From: Solibacillus daqui
GTDB lineage: Bacteria; Bacillota; Bacilli; Bacillales_A; Planococcaceae
Direction: 5' to 3'
Assembly: GCF_028747805.1 (NCBI RefSeq)
Contig: NZ_CP114887.1
Coordinates: forward strand, 1,295,501 to 1,359,500
DNA length: 64,000 nt
This document shows positions 45,981 through 54,551 of this stretch, one piece after another. A program made the translations under genes and the position numbers. The notes under the pieces are model-generated. The model did no database searches. It was given only the letters and a program-made list of their open reading frames with translations, and was not told where the DNA came from. Within the stretch, counting starts at the first letter, position 1; the number at the start of each line of letters is the position of its first letter.

Positions 45981-47231
45981 ATGTCATATGAAAATAAAAT
46001 CTTACAAATGAAAAAAATGCTTGGTAAAAAAACAGAAACGAAACAGGAAAAGGTGAAGTTTTTAAAGCCCGAAGCACCAAGTTATACAGAGTCTTGGCGA
46101 CAAGCTGGACTTGAGCTAGTAGAAAATGATTTTGGTGTACTCTTCAAACGAGAGGTACATTACCCATTTATATACCAACACGGCAATTATCTTCTTGGGG
46201 AACTATTTACGGCGTTAAAACGTTGGAAATCGCAGGGGGAGGATCATCCGTTTGCCATTTCGGAGGACGAGGCGATTGTTTTTTTTGATACTGAAACAAC
46301 AGGTCTAAAAGGTGCGGGTACGCATATCTTTTTATTAGGTTTTTTAGAGTCAGATGATGAAGGCTTTACATTGACGCAATATGTATTAGCAGATCCATCA
46401 AATGAGGCTGCACTGCTTTTCGAATCGAAAATGTGGCAGCGTAATGTGACGATTGTGTCGTATAATGGCAAAAGTTTTGACTGGCCACAGCTGCATGTAC
46501 GCTGGACATTGAATCAGCAACATATTCCTAAATTAAAAGAACAGCGCCAAGTCGATTTACTGCATAGCTCGAAGCGTTTATGGAAAGACGACTTGTCGCG
46601 CATGAAGCTAACGCAAGTAGAGCAGGATAAGCTCGGTTTTTATCGAAAAGGGGATATTCCTGGTCATTTAGCGCCGATTATTTATTTCGATGCGGTGAAA
46701 AGTGGAAATGCAGAAACGTTAATGAAGGTGCTAGTTCATAATGAATGGGACTTATTATCGCTAATTACACTCTATATTCATTCGACGAATTTATTGCTAG
46801 ATACGATCACAACAGAATCGGCGACAACCTATACGAATATTGGGAAATGGTTCGGTGATTTAAAGCAACGTCAAACGAGCGCGGACATTTTAAAGGCTGT
46901 TACAGCACATTTTGACTCTACTGAAACAGGGTTTGCGCATTTTTATTTAGCGTATGAATTAAAGCGTGAAGGCGAGTATGAGCTGGCTATTGAAGCGTTT
47001 CAATCAGCATTGTCAACAATCCCTGACAAAAAACAATTGCAAGCATATGAACAACTTGCAATGCTTTTTGAGCACAAAATGAAGGATTATGCCCAAGCCT
47101 TTATCTATTCAAAAAAGGGGCGCGAACTAATTGAGGATATTGCTTTTGAGAAACAGACACAATATGAAAAACAACAACAAAGCTGGCAAAAAAGATTACA
47201 ACGTATAGCTACAAAGAATCAAAATAAATAA
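45981..47231 (+). CDS. mrfB: MrfB (YprB) DEDD 3'-5' exonuclease
   Basis: A 416-residue protein with an RNase H-fold DEDD exonuclease domain (~95-270) and a C-terminal TPR region (~300-400). FFDTETTGL carries the first catalytic Asp/Glu (D103, E105), VSYNGKSFDWPQL the second Asp, and HNEWDLLSL the last motif. In B. subtilis it is the nuclease partner of MrfA. The family-like MSYENKILQMKKML N-terminus supports the ATG at 45981, although the GAAGG ribosome site is unusually close (1 nt). Confidence 0.88.
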   Translation: MSYENKILQMKKMLGKKTETKQEKVKFLKPEAPSYTESWRQAGLELVENDFGVLFKREVHYPFIYQHGNYLLGELFTALKRWKSQGEDHPFAISEDEAIVFFDTETTGLKGAGTHIFLLGFLESDDEGFTLTQYVLADPSNEAALLFESKMWQRNVTIVSYNGKSFDWPQLHVRWTLNQQHIPKLKEQRQVDLLHSSKRLWKDDLSRMKLTQVEQDKLGFYRKGDIPGHLAPIIYFDAVKSGNAETLMKVLVHNEWDLLSLITLYIHSTNLLLDTITTESATTYTNIGKWFGDLKQRQTSADILKAVTAHFDSTETGFAHFYLAYELKREGEYELAIEAFQSALSTIPDKKQLQAYEQLAMLFEHKMKDYAQAFIYSKKGRELIEDIAFEKQTQYEKQQQSWQKRLQRIATKNQNK

Positions 47232-47387
47232 CATCACCATGACAACGAGTAGAAAAACAAATTTTGCGTCACAATAACGTAAGTGGATGTCTTATCTTGT
47301 ATGGAATTTATTGCCGTTTTATAATACCCAATCCAACAAAAAATTCGCAATGGCGACATATGTAATAGGTACGAAAGGGTTGACCTA

Positions 47388-47396
47388 TGTTATAAT
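47388..47396 (+). promoter_or_regulatory. Candidate extended -10 promoter for gpsB
   Basis: TGT-TATAAT (47388-47396) lies about 40 bp before the gpsB start; no good -35 element is visible at 17 bp, consistent with an extended -10 promoter. Confidence 0.45.
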
Positions 47397-47434
47397 ACAA
47401 TCAAGAAAGTTGCGTGATGGAAGGACGAGGTACA

Positions 47435-47737
47435 ATGGATATTAAATTAACAGCTGACAATATATTAGAAAAAGAATTTAAAAAAAGTATGAAGGGCTAT
47501 AATATAGATGAGGTCGACCAATTTTTAGATGCTATTCGCGAAGATTATGACGCCTTTACAGCGAAAATTGCGGCACTTGAAGAAGAAAATGCACGCTTAA
47601 AGCAGGAAGTAGCAACTCCAAGTCGTAAAACGGTGGCAACACCATCGCCAATAAGCACAAACAATACAAATTTTGACATTTTAAAACGACTGTCGAATTT
47701 AGAAAAACATGTATTTGGAAGTAAACTATACGAATAG
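47435..47737 (+). CDS. gpsB: Cell-division regulator GpsB
   Basis: A 100-residue coiled-coil adaptor that shuttles class A PBPs between division site and side wall. The N-terminal DivIVA-like membrane-binding domain ([28 protein letters not shown], split across ~4-35) leads into a coiled coil (~36-62), then a linker and a C-terminal trimerisation helix ([17 protein letters not shown], ~80-96). GACGAGG lies 5 nt before the ATG at 47435. It lies just upstream of rnpB as in B. subtilis, in the same window as its partner ponA. Confidence 0.95.
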   Translation: MDIKLTADNILEKEFKKSMKGYNIDEVDQFLDAIREDYDAFTAKIAALEEENARLKQEVATPSRKTVATPSPISTNNTNFDILKRLSNLEKHVFGSKLYE

Positions 47738-47757
47738 TTAAACTATTTTTTAGTATG

Positions 47758-47786
47758 TTGTTTTTTTATAACATGTGCAGTATACT
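47758..47786 (+). promoter_or_regulatory. Sigma-A promoter for rnpB
   Basis: TTGTTT (47758-47763), 17-bp spacer, TATACT (47781-47786), placing the start site within a few bases of the predicted RNase P RNA 5' end. Confidence 0.7.
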
Positions 47787-47795
47787 TTAGTCATA

Positions 47796-48192
47796 CATCA
47801 ATTATCGAGTAATCGCTGCACTCTTTGAAGTGTAGAGGAAAGTCCATGCTCACACGCGGCTGCGATGCCCGTAGTGTTCGTGCTTACTGAAAAAATAAGG
47901 TAAGGCAAAGAGATTCTCTTTGACGGCGGAAGGAAGTCCTAAGTCTTTTGATATGGATGACACTTCCTGAAAGTGCCACAGTGACGGAGCTTATTAGGAA
48001 ACTAATAAGGTGGAACGAGGTAAACCCCATGAGTGAGAAACCCAAATTATGGTAGGGGCACTCTCCTGAAGGAAATGAACGGATGGAGGGACGTAAGAAC
48101 TTCTTACGTAGATAGATGATTACTACCTAGTCGTACGAGGCGAAAGCCGTTTGAGTACTTAGGAACAAAACATGGCTTATTGATTATTGATG
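47796..48192 (+). ncRNA. rnpB: RNase P RNA, Bacillus type B
   Basis: The ribozyme component of RNase P, maturing tRNA 5' ends. It contains the conserved P4/J blocks GTAATCGCTGCA, TGTAGAGGAAAGTCCATGCTC (first part), GATGCCCGTAGTG, GAAAGTGCCACAGTGACG, TGGAACGAGGTAAACCCC, GAGAAACCCAAAT, ATAGATGATT and GAACAAAACATGGCTTA in the correct order. The ends pair as helix P1: CATCAAT (47796) with ATTGATG (48186-48192). About 397 nt, the usual type B size, followed by seven T residues. Confidence 0.98.
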
Positions 48193-48206
48193 CTTTTTTT
48201 AAAATT

Positions 48207-48244
48207 AAAAGGGCTCTCCATTATTTTTTGTGGAGAGCTTTTCT
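48207..48244 (+). terminator. Rho-independent terminator downstream of rnpB
   Basis: GCTCTCCA / TGGAGAGC with a 10-nt loop and TTTTCTT tail. Confidence 0.85.
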
Positions 48245-48319
48245 TAATAGAAAAAACAATCAATTAGATACATTAATACATAAAAGTAGTTTGTGAATAG
48301 AATATAAGGAGAAATTTAC

Positions 48320-50068
48320 GTGAACGGAATCATGTCAGATTTATCAGCTGTACAAGAGCTAACATTATCGCAGTATCCGAAAAATCTTATTGAACAAGTA
48401 TTTGCTAATATTGCGGATGGTATCATGATTACGGATCGACATAAAAAAATCGTAACAGTAAATGCAGCATTTGAAATTGTAACAGGGTATACAAGTGAAG
48501 AGGTACGAGGGAAAAAACCTTCAGTCATACAATCGGGTATACATGATCGAACGTTTTATGTGAACATGTGGAGCCGAATTGACGAAGAGGGCATGTGGCA
48601 AGGTGAAATTTGGAACCGACGTAAAACTGGAGAACTTTACCCGGAATGGTTGAAGATTTTAGCCATCAAGTCTGAAGAAGGTGAAATTACAAACTACTGT
48701 GCGATTTTTACGGATTTGTCGGAACGTAAAGTCGTAGAAGATGAATTAGCAAAACGATCGTTATATGATTCATTAACAGATGTTTGTAATCGTTTTGCTT
48801 TTATCGATCGTATGAAAACGCTATTAGAAGTATCCGATAACAAAGTACAACGAATTCAGCATGCCGTATTTTTTTTAGATTTGGATCGATTCAAGCAAGT
48901 GAATGATACACTTGGTCATACTATAGGTGATTTATTGCTAGTAGAAGTGTCAAAGCGTTTAAAAAGCTTATTAAAAAATAAAGATATTTTAGCTCGTTTT
49001 GGCGGCGATGAATTTGTTGTTACGTTATCGAATATTAAGCATCCTCGTGAAGCAGCGCAATTTGCCGAACGTGTAATTCATGCATTTGAGCAACCGATAC
49101 GCATTCAAGATCAAGATATGTATGTGTCTACGAGCATCGGAATTAGTATTTATCCTGAAGATGGCACATCAACGGAAATGTTAATTAACCGTGCTGTCAA
49201 GGCAATGACTTTCTCAAAGGAAAGTGGGCGTAATTGTTTCTCGTTTTATTTTGAAGAATTAAAAACGGATTCAAATCGTGTGTTAGCGTTAGATGGTGAG
49301 CTACGTAAGGCAATTGAAAAACGTGAATTTACTTTAGCATTTCAGCCGAAAATTTGTGTAAAAACACAAAATATTATTGGTTTAGAGGCGCTAGTACGAT
49401 GGAAGAGTGAAAAATTGGGCTTTGTGTCACCTGCAGAATTTATTGAGTATGCGGAAGAATCGGGTTTAATCATTCCGCTTAGCGAAATTATTTTTGAATT
49501 GGCATGTGAAGGGTATCATAAGCTTGTAGCGGCAGGATATCCGAAAGTACCAATTGCAATTAATGTATCGAGCATACATTTCCAGCAACAAAGCTTTTTA
49601 GAGTCGATGCAAACCATATTAGAGCGTAATAATACATCGGCACAAAGTTTTGAAATAGAAGTGACAGAGCGCACAGTGATGAATACTGCACAAGAAACGA
49701 TTAGTAAACTCGTGAAGCTAAAGCAACTTGGGTTTAAATTATCAATTGATGACTTTGGGACAGGCTATTCTTCACTAAGTTATTTAGTACGATTCCCGCT
49801 AGATGTATTAAAAATTGACCGAAGTTTTATTCAGCATATTTGCTCGCTGGATGATAAGCAGGCAATTGTTGATGCTATTATTCAAATGGCACATCGTTTA
49901 CAAATAAAAGTTGTAGCAGAGGGCGTTGAAAATGTTCAACAAGTAGAGCTGCTAAGATCGATGGGCTGTGATTTTATTCAAGGTTACTATTATAGCAAAC
50001 CGCTACCGATGGACGAATTAATCGACTTCATTCATTTTTGGGAAGTTGAGCATCAAGGAAGGATTTAA
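48320..50068 (+). CDS. PAS-GGDEF-EAL cyclic-di-GMP signalling protein
   Basis: A 582-residue soluble protein. N-terminal PAS/PAC sensor (~22-140), GGDEF domain (~150-310) with an intact RFGGDEF active site (~226-232), and EAL domain (~325-575). The EAL domain keeps its catalytic set: EALVRW (~355), NVSS, EVTER, DDFGTGYSS, KVVAEGVE and QGYYYSKPLP. The GGDEF inhibitory site is absent (KNKD instead of RxxD). It should therefore be an active phosphodiesterase, with the GGDEF domain active or regulatory. The GTG start at 48320 follows AAGGAGA by 7 nt. Four bp separate it from ypsC. Confidence 0.93.
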   Translation: MNGIMSDLSAVQELTLSQYPKNLIEQVFANIADGIMITDRHKKIVTVNAAFEIVTGYTSEEVRGKKPSVIQSGIHDRTFYVNMWSRIDEEGMWQGEIWNRRKTGELYPEWLKILAIKSEEGEITNYCAIFTDLSERKVVEDELAKRSLYDSLTDVCNRFAFIDRMKTLLEVSDNKVQRIQHAVFFLDLDRFKQVNDTLGHTIGDLLLVEVSKRLKSLLKNKDILARFGGDEFVVTLSNIKHPREAAQFAERVIHAFEQPIRIQDQDMYVSTSIGISIYPEDGTSTEMLINRAVKAMTFSKESGRNCFSFYFEELKTDSNRVLALDGELRKAIEKREFTLAFQPKICVKTQNIIGLEALVRWKSEKLGFVSPAEFIEYAEESGLIIPLSEIIFELACEGYHKLVAAGYPKVPIAINVSSIHFQQQSFLESMQTILERNNTSAQSFEIEVTERTVMNTAQETISKLVKLKQLGFKLSIDDFGTGYSSLSYLVRFPLDVLKIDRSFIQHICSLDDKQAIVDAIIQMAHRLQIKVVAEGVENVQQVELLRSMGCDFIQGYYYSKPLPMDELIDFIHFWEVEHQGRI

Positions 50069-50071
50069 TTT

Positions 50072-51211
50072 ATGACAAAATTTCAATTAGTCGCGACTGC
50101 AGCAATGGGATTAGAGGCAATCGTTGCAGACGAAGTGCGTGAATTAGGCTACGAAGCACGTGTCGATAACGGCAAAGTTTATTTTGAAGGCGACGAGTTA
50201 GCAATTGCTCGTACGAATTTATGGTTACGTGTAGCAGACCGAGTGAAAATTGTAGTGGCAAAATTCCCAGCAAAAACATTCGATCAGTTATTCGAAGGTG
50301 TCAAAGCCATTCAGTGGGAAAAATATTTACCGGTGGATGCGAATTTCCCGGTATCAGGTAAATCGGTAAAATCGAAATTATACAGTGTGCCAGACTGCCA
50401 AGCTATCACTAAAAAAGCGATTGTTGAGCGCATGAAGCTGGCGTATAAACGTTTAGGCTTTTTAGATGAATCGGGTCCATTATTTAAAATTGAAATTTCA
50501 ATTTTAAAGGACGAGGCAACATTAACAATTGATACATCTGGTGCTGGACTCCATAAGCGTGGCTACCGTACAAGCCAAGGTGAAGCGCCATTAAAAGAAA
50601 CATTAGCAGCGGCACTTATAAAAGTATCAAAATGGTCACCAAGCCGTCCATTCGTTGACCCATTCTGTGGCTCTGGTACAATTGCACTTGAAGCAGCAAT
50701 GATTGGTCAAAACATTGCACCAGGCTACAACCGTGAGTTCGTGTCAGAAGCTTGGCCATGGATGAAGCAAGCAATTTGGGATCAAGCGCGTGATGAAGCA
50801 GATGAAAAGGCAGATTATGATCAAGAACTAACAATTATTGGAACAGATATCGATCATCGTATGGTTTCTATTGCACAGGAAAACGCGATCGAGGCAGGCT
50901 TTGGTGATATGATTACATTTAAGCAAATGCAAGCAATCGATTTTACTACGAAATTAACAGACGGTGTTATTGTAACGAATCCACCATATGGGGAACGTAT
51001 CGGTGAACGTGAAGAAATAGAAAAAATGCTACGCCAATTCGGCGATGTCATGAAAAACTATCCAACATGGTCAGTTTACATGCTGTCTTCAATGGAAGAT
51101 TTAGAAGTACATTATGGCAAAAAGGCTACAAAAAAACGTAAGCTATTTAATGGTTTCATCCGCACAGATTACTATCAATTCTGGGGACAAAAATCAAAAC
51201 GCGAGCAATAA
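50072..51211 (+). CDS. ypsC: YpsC, THUMP-domain rRNA methyltransferase (RlmL N-terminal-like)
   Basis: A 379-residue SAM-dependent RNA methyltransferase. N-terminal ferredoxin-like plus THUMP domain (~1-160) and a Rossmann methyltransferase domain with SAM-binding VDPFCGSGTIALEAA (~193-207) and catalytic NPPYGER (~302-308, N-methyltransferase type). Similar to the RlmL half of E. coli RlmKL that modifies 23S rRNA. AAGGAAGG precedes the ATG. It lies after gpsB-rnpB as in B. subtilis, with the GGDEF-EAL gene interposed. Confidence 0.92.
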   Translation: MTKFQLVATAAMGLEAIVADEVRELGYEARVDNGKVYFEGDELAIARTNLWLRVADRVKIVVAKFPAKTFDQLFEGVKAIQWEKYLPVDANFPVSGKSVKSKLYSVPDCQAITKKAIVERMKLAYKRLGFLDESGPLFKIEISILKDEATLTIDTSGAGLHKRGYRTSQGEAPLKETLAAALIKVSKWSPSRPFVDPFCGSGTIALEAAMIGQNIAPGYNREFVSEAWPWMKQAIWDQARDEADEKADYDQELTIIGTDIDHRMVSIAQENAIEAGFGDMITFKQMQAIDFTTKLTDGVIVTNPPYGERIGEREEIEKMLRQFGDVMKNYPTWSVYMLSSMEDLEVHYGKKATKKRKLFNGFIRTDYYQFWGQKSKREQ

Positions 51212-51246
51212 AAGTAACCTAGCGTTTAAATTTACATTTATTTTAG

Positions 51247-51287
51247 AACTCCAGTTGCTATTTATGAGGCAATTGGAGTTTTTTTGT
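51247..51287 (+). terminator. Rho-independent terminator after ypsC
   Basis: AACTCCAGTTGC / GCAATTGGAGTT (one G-T) with a 10-nt loop and T7. Confidence 0.93.
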
Positions 51288-51433
51288 TTTATTTTAGGAT
51301 GTTATGAGTAGGATTTTCTTTTGAAACATAGTATAATAATCAGTACTGAATTTTTTTGTATATGTAAAAATGACTTCATGCGGAAGGGATGAGTGAGCGT
51401 TCCTTCCGCTTCATATTGAGGGGGAACTTTGAT

Positions 51434-53335
51434 TTGAGAAAATCATTACCGTTTGAATTATCACGGGAAAAAACGTTTTTCGATTCTCTTGGCGATTGGC
51501 TAGGAGACGTTCTGTATGATGAATTACCAGAGCGCGGCTTTGAGTGTCGTGATGAGCAAATTTTCATGGCTTACCAAATCGAGCAAGCATTAAAAGAAAA
51601 GAACGTATTATTCGCAGAAGCAGGTGTAGGTACAGGGAAAACAATTGCCTATTTATTACCGGCTGTATCATATGCGCGCTATACAGGAAAACCGGCGTTA
51701 ATCGCATGTGCAGATGAAACATTAATCGACCAGCTTGTTAAAGAGGGTGGCGATATTCATAAATTACGTGATGTTCTAGGATTAGATATCGACGTACGTT
51801 TAGCAAAATCGCGTGACCAATATTTATGTTTAAAGCGCTTTGAAGAAGCTGAGAAGACAGAAACAGAAGAGTGGATTGATGATATCGCCTTTTCTATTCC
51901 TGATGGTGTGTACGCTCAAGGAAGTATGATTGCCGTGCAGCCATATGGCGATCGTTCAGATTACCCAGGCGTGAGCGATGAAGATTGGCAAAAAGTCAAT
52001 TACAACTCAATTATGCAATGTGCAGTATGTGATTTACGTAACCGCTGTGGGCAAACTTTGCATCGCGCACACTACCGTAAATCATCAGACTTAATCATCT
52101 GTTCTCAAGACTTTTTAATGGAGCATTTAGCGACAAAGGAATCACGTGAACGTGAAGGCCAATTGCCATTACTTCCGGAAGTGTCAATGGTTGTACTTGA
52201 TGAAGGTCACTTGTTAGAGTATGCGGCACAAAAAGCATTAACCTATAAAGTACAAGCATATACGATTGTTGAGCTACTTGAACGCTTAATGGTAGATGGT
52301 GTTCGTGAGCGTACGCTTTATGCGATGGAGCACTTACAAGATCACCATGAGCTATTTTTCGATCAATTACGTGATGATGTAGTGCCATCAGAGGAAGATC
52401 GCAAGCGCATTAGTAAATCAGAGCGCCTTATTCAATTAGGCCAACGTGTTATTGCGGATGTTGAGCAACTATTAGAGGAATTTGTATTTGAGTCTGAATT
52501 ATATATGATTCCAGAATATGAATTAAATATGGCCGAGGAGTTTTTAGAACATTACGCAGCTGCGATTCGCATTTTTGTAGCGCAAGGCGATGCAGTTGAT
52601 TGGTTAGAGGATACAGACGGTGAAGAAACATTAGTCATTATGCCTCGACTGATTACGGATGTTCTATCAGAAACATTATTCTCGAAAAAAATGCCGATTG
52701 TTTTCTCATCAGCGACATTATCGGTTAAAAAAGACTTCAGCTATATCGCAACAAGCCTAGGCATTGATAAATTCCAAAGCTTCAGCGTTCCGTCACCGTT
52801 TGACTATGAGGAAGTAATGAAAATTTACTTGCATGAACTATCACAAGTTGAAAAAGTAGCGCAAGTGGAAGCGTTATTGAAAGATAATAAAAAAACACTA
52901 ATATTATTTAAATCCAAACAAGCGATGAATGATTTCAAATCAAAACTTAGTTTAATGACGCGCTTGAATGTTGCGTTTGAAGGGGAACGAGAACTTTCTG
53001 CGATTGTACGCGATTTCCAAAATGGCGACATTCAGACATTATGTTCCTATCATTTATGGGAAGGGCTAGATTTACCAGAGGAAGCATTAACACGTGTGGT
53101 CATTTTTGATTTACCATTCCCACCGCAAGACCCATTATTTGATGCGAAGCGTTCATTTGTGACGAATCCGTTCGAAGAAGTGGAGCTACCATTCATGCTA
53201 TTACGTTTACAGCAAGGGATGGGCCGTTTAATTCGTACTTCGAATGACCATGGCGATATTCATATTCTATTAAATGAACAAGAAGCACAGTCAAAAGACA
53301 AATTTTTTGATATTTTAGCGGTAGAGCCGCAATAA
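51434..53335 (+). CDS. ypvA: YpvA, DinG/XPD-family DNA helicase
   Basis: A 633-residue superfamily 2 helicase without an exonuclease domain. Walker A AGVGTGKT (~63-71), four cysteines that fit an XPD-type iron-sulfur cluster (YLCLKR, then QCAVCDLRNRC), DEGH box VLDEGH (~254), and late motifs WEGLDLPEE and QQGMGRLIRT. The TTG at 51434 is chosen because GAGGGGG lies about 9 nt upstream and nothing better is near the family N-terminus. This is the second DinG-family enzyme in the window. Confidence 0.9.
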   Translation: MRKSLPFELSREKTFFDSLGDWLGDVLYDELPERGFECRDEQIFMAYQIEQALKEKNVLFAEAGVGTGKTIAYLLPAVSYARYTGKPALIACADETLIDQLVKEGGDIHKLRDVLGLDIDVRLAKSRDQYLCLKRFEEAEKTETEEWIDDIAFSIPDGVYAQGSMIAVQPYGDRSDYPGVSDEDWQKVNYNSIMQCAVCDLRNRCGQTLHRAHYRKSSDLIICSQDFLMEHLATKESREREGQLPLLPEVSMVVLDEGHLLEYAAQKALTYKVQAYTIVELLERLMVDGVRERTLYAMEHLQDHHELFFDQLRDDVVPSEEDRKRISKSERLIQLGQRVIADVEQLLEEFVFESELYMIPEYELNMAEEFLEHYAAAIRIFVAQGDAVDWLEDTDGEETLVIMPRLITDVLSETLFSKKMPIVFSSATLSVKKDFSYIATSLGIDKFQSFSVPSPFDYEEVMKIYLHELSQVEKVAQVEALLKDNKKTLILFKSKQAMNDFKSKLSLMTRLNVAFEGERELSAIVRDFQNGDIQTLCSYHLWEGLDLPEEALTRVVIFDLPFPPQDPLFDAKRSFVTNPFEEVELPFMLLRLQQGMGRLIRTSNDHGDIHILLNEQEAQSKDKFFDILAVEPQ

Positions 53336-53340
53336 TGATA

Positions 53341-53371
53341 AGCCCGTTCGAGTTATTCGAACGGGTTTTTG
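53341..53371 (+). terminator. Rho-independent terminator after ypvA
   Basis: CCCGTTCGA / TCGAACGGG with a 5-nt loop and TTTTTG. Confidence 0.92.
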
Positions 53372-53486
53372 TTTGTAGATAGGAAAGAACCAATCTTTGT
53401 GTCAAGAAAATTTAATGAAACCCAGATGACGTGGAAAGGTCATTTTACTAGTTTAGTTATTATTTTAGGATTTGTCTTATTCGTAT

Positions 53487-53527
53487 AAAAAATCGCTCGC
53501 ATGCTTCTATGCGAACGATTTTTTTGT
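53487..53527 (-). terminator. Terminator of the CheX-domain gene (possibly bidirectional)
   Basis: AAAATCGCTCGCAT / ATGCGAACGATTTT with one mismatch; A and T runs at both ends. Confidence 0.85.
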
Positions 53528-53529
53528 TT

Positions 53530-53988
53530 TTAGTTTTCATCATCAATTGTGTATAAAATGCAAATGTCACCAATGCCTTCGATTGTAGCAGGTAACTTAA
53601 ATGCTTGTTGGAAGCCAAATAGTTTCGTGTGGCCGACCATCACTGTTGGAGGGGTAATATCTAGCTCTAAATCATTCTGGCCGGTAAATGTACATAAGTT
53701 ACCTGCAATCATATTACCAAGTTCCCCCGTAAATGATTCAAGCATTGGACCCTCAAGTGGCATACCGAACATGCCTGAACCAACTGCACCGAAAATTTCA
53801 GGTGATCCATCGATAATAATACGTCCCTTTAAATCGCCAACTAAGCCGATTAAAACACCCATTTCCTTTTGCTCATATGGCTCATTAGCAATACTGGGTG
53901 ATTTTACGTCTATATTCATAGGTAAAATAGTTTTTAATGAATGTATGGTCCCATTTAAAATCGTTTGAATATGTTTCGAAGCGTTCAA
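53530..53988 (-). CDS. CheX-domain protein, putative chemotaxis phosphatase
   Basis: A 152-residue protein with the CheC/CheX/FliY fold. The active-site signature is E-x-x-N-type, ESFTGELGNMIAGN (~88-101), which in CheX binds and dephosphorylates CheY-P. It starts with TTG at 53988; GAGG is about 13 nt upstream and no in-frame ATG or GTG fits better. It stands alone between terminators, away from a chemotaxis operon. Together with the chemoreceptor at 43.7 kb it points to a motile organism. Confidence 0.85.
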   Translation of the reverse strand: MNASKHIQTILNGTIHSLKTILPMNIDVKSPSIANEPYEQKEMGVLIGLVGDLKGRIIIDGSPEIFGAVGSGMFGMPLEGPMLESFTGELGNMIAGNLCTFTGQNDLELDITPPTVMVGHTKLFGFQQAFKLPATIEGIGDICILYTIDDEN

Positions 53989-54102
53989 AAATTAACACGT
54001 CCTCTCATGAACCTTTACAATATTTTACCACTATTTTCGACAAAATGTATAGATATAATGTCGAATAATTGAACTTGATTTAACCGAGGTGGAATTGATT
54101 AT

Positions 54103-54130
54103 TGACGTATGATAATATAATCATTATAAT
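54103..54130 (+). promoter_or_regulatory. Sigma-A promoter of the 26-residue peptide gene
   Basis: TTGACG (54103-54108), 16-bp spacer, perfect TATAAT (54125-54130). The spacer also contains a Fur-like half palindrome (TGATAATATATCA). Confidence 0.75.
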
Positions 54131-54135
54131 GATAT

Positions 54136-54150
54136 TGATAATTATTATCG
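54136..54150 (+). promoter_or_regulatory. Fur-family operator (7-1-7 box)
   Basis: TGATAAT-T-ATTATCG differs by one base from the classic TGATAATNATTATCA box. It lies directly after the -10 element and spans the predicted start site, where binding would block transcription. Fur is most likely; PerR or Zur sites look similar. Confidence 0.7.
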
Positions 54151-54173
54151 ATTGATAAAGGGCGGTGTAACAA

Positions 54174-54254
54174 ATGCTTTATACATTGATTGGAGCAACG
54201 GTGCTAGCGTATTTAGCGATTGGCAATTATGTATTAAAAAATACAGTGAAATAA
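54174..54254 (+). CDS. 26-residue single-span membrane peptide, Fur-box controlled
   Basis: ATG at 54174 after AAAGGGCGGTG encodes a peptide beginning MLYTLIGATVLAYLAIGNYV and ending KNTVK. It is one hydrophobic helix (~1-20) with a basic end. It has its own promoter, Fur-type box, ribosome site and terminator, giving a ~190-nt monocistronic transcript. I do not recognise it; it is unlike the basic Fbp proteins of B. subtilis. The complete expression unit makes a real gene likely, although the transcript could also act as an RNA regulator. Confidence 0.65.
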   Translation: MLYTLIGATVLAYLAIGNYVLKNTVK

Positions 54255-54292
54255 TACCGCAATCTATAACTTTAAAAAATAAATCATTCCAT

Positions 54293-54325
54293 CGCATTGT
54301 CGCAATTGATAATGCGCTTTTTTTA
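54293..54325 (+). terminator. Rho-independent terminator of the 26-residue peptide gene
   Basis: CGCATTGTC / GATAATGCG (one G-T) with a 6-nt loop and T7. The following 220 bp to dynA hold only a short tandem duplication (TATTTCTATAAA type) near 54331-54355. Confidence 0.85.
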
Positions 54326-54551
54326 TAGCTATTTCTATAAATTATTTCTATAAAAACTATTCGATAATCTTAACTGTCAATTATCGGAAAATAGCAATTT
54401 GGATACCTAAAGGTAAGTAAATACACGAAATTTATGGAAAAAAATGATTCTGACAATAATTTTTGCGAAAACGTGCCGATTTTCTCTAAAAATCATGGTA
54501 CTATAGATTTGTGACAAAACTAAGGCAAAACCGTATAAAGGGGAAACAAGT

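Noticed and set aside
53373..53480. Further copy of the short repeat (GATAGGAAAG) after ypvA
   Set aside because: Only about 10 bp match; insufficient to call a copy.
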